Of a stretch of DNA of 23,541 nucleotides, positions 23,210-23,541 are shown piece by piece. The notes under the pieces are model-generated. The model did no database searches. It saw only the letters and a program-made list of their open reading frames with translations, and was not told where the DNA came from. Every line of letters starts with the position of its first letter. Within the stretch, counting starts at the first letter, position 1. The position numbers and the translations under genes were made by a program. The DNA comes from Candidatus Gastranaerophilales bacterium (GTDB lineage: Bacteria; Cyanobacteriota; Vampirovibrionia; Gastranaerophilales; Gastranaerophilaceae), in assembly GCA_944323095.1 (NCBI GenBank), contig CALURE010000010.1, positions 1-23,541 on the forward strand, read 5' to 3'.

Positions 23210-23464
23210 TTACACCGCGTAAACGCTAACCTGTTTTCGGTCGCGTCTGTGCGCTTCAAATTTCACCTGACCGTCAATTAATGCGTACAATGTATCATCA
23301 GATCCGATACCTACATTGTTGCCCGGATGAACTTTTGTTCCTCTTTGACGAACAAGGATATTTCCGGCTTTAACGATTTCACCGCCGAATTTTTTAACGC
23401 CTAATCGCTTCGCTTCCGAATCACGTCCGTTACGGGTTGATCCCATACCTTTCTTATGTGCCAT
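23210..23464 (-). CDS. rpmA: 50S ribosomal protein L27
   Basis: 84 aa, full length. It starts MAHKKGMGSTRNGRDSEAKR and contains LGVKKFGGEIVKAGNILVRQ and RGTKVHPGNNVGIGSDDTLY, as in all bacterial L27. The N-terminal tail reaches the peptidyl transferase centre. Start directly at MAHKKG without the cleavable extension of Firmicutes. The ATG has AAGGAG about nine bases upstream. The usual upstream partner is rplU; the frame 23541-23478 on the minus strand is open and ends in TAA just before the ribosome binding site, but its residues are not recognisably L21. Confidence 0.97.
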   Translation of the reverse strand: MAHKKGMGSTRNGRDSEAKRLGVKKFGGEIVKAGNILVRQRGTKVHPGNNVGIGSDDTLYALIDGQVKFEAHRRDRKQVSVYAV

Positions 23465-23477
23465 AATTTATTTCTCC

Positions 23478-23541
23478 TTATGTACTACGTACGCAGCCGT
23501 AACTTGCAGTTAATTGAAGTGCCGCCTCTGTACGATTTTTT
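23478..23541 (-). CDS. Possible 3' end of an upstream gene (partial), unidentified
   Basis: On the minus strand a frame entering from the window edge reads KNRTEAALQLTASYGCVRST and stops at TAA (23480-23478), 13 bases before the rpmA start. The position suits rplU, but the sequence does not look like an L21 C-terminus. It may instead be leader sequence. Confidence 0.25.
   Translation of the reverse strand, partial: KNRTEAALQLTASYGCVRST

Overview
The window looks like an AT-rich chromosomal segment of a non-photosynthetic, gut-type cyanobacterial relative (Vampirovibrionia/Melainabacteria, probably Gastranaerophilales). I infer this from the set of type II secretion/prepilin-like genes with an FTLAEVLITLG motif, from two lineage-type hypothetical proteins whose N-termini end in a short F-x-G-K motif, and from the codon bias. 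No 16S or other phylogenetic marker beyond L27 and AspRS is present, so the placement is tentative.

Layout. 1-1014: a hypothetical gene split by an in-frame TAG. 1015-1620: gene-free DNA with a 14-bp perfect inverted repeat around nested hairpins. 1621-1782: tRNA-Gln(CTG) and tRNA-Asn(GTT), minus strand, with a good promoter. 1872-3653: an ABC exporter (minus), divergent from a Bax-inhibitor/YccA membrane protein (3734-4465). 4495-5790: mtaB (minus). 5918-6784: an unknown membrane protein. 6865-7743: ribF (minus). 7845-8728: prepilin locus 1. 8771-12518: minus-strand aspS, a small acidic protein and an nfeD-stomatin pair. 12773-17450: plus-strand genes for a secreted Cys-rich protein, an NFACT/RqcH protein, a Y-family polymerase and a GT-C-type membrane glycosyltransferase. 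17502-18337: decayed prepilin locus 2. 18325-20373: two zinc alcohol dehydrogenases (minus). 20441-21421: a GNAT-like protein. 21418-21598: a 3' remnant of another prepilin (minus). 21617-21844: a small HTH protein. 21911-22752: prepilin locus 3. 22820-22975: a 51-aa CxxC protein (minus). 23210-23464: rpmA (minus).

The most interesting signal is shared by three prepilin loci. Each has a TTGAAA-type promoter, a ribosome binding site and a short leader ORF that runs into a 10-base G-rich tract in the context GTCGGG...GCGC. In each, translation from the leader ATG in the 0 frame hits a stop soon after the tract. In all three, one extra base in the tract (equivalent to a -1 slip) opens the frame. 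At loci 1 and 3 that frame continues without a stop into the FTLAEVLITLG prepilin; at locus 3 there is no ATG, GTG or TTG between the tract and the prepilin motif. This is what a phase-variable or frameshift-controlled pilin family would look like. Homopolymer assembly error is the main alternative.

A second pattern is promoter architecture. At least five genes (ribF, rqcH-like, GT-C, GNAT-like, HTH) have a TATAAT/TAAAAT hexamer exactly six bases before the ATG and no Shine-Dalgarno, which suggests leaderless mRNAs. Other genes carry clear AGGAG sites. The housekeeping genes are otherwise ordinary.
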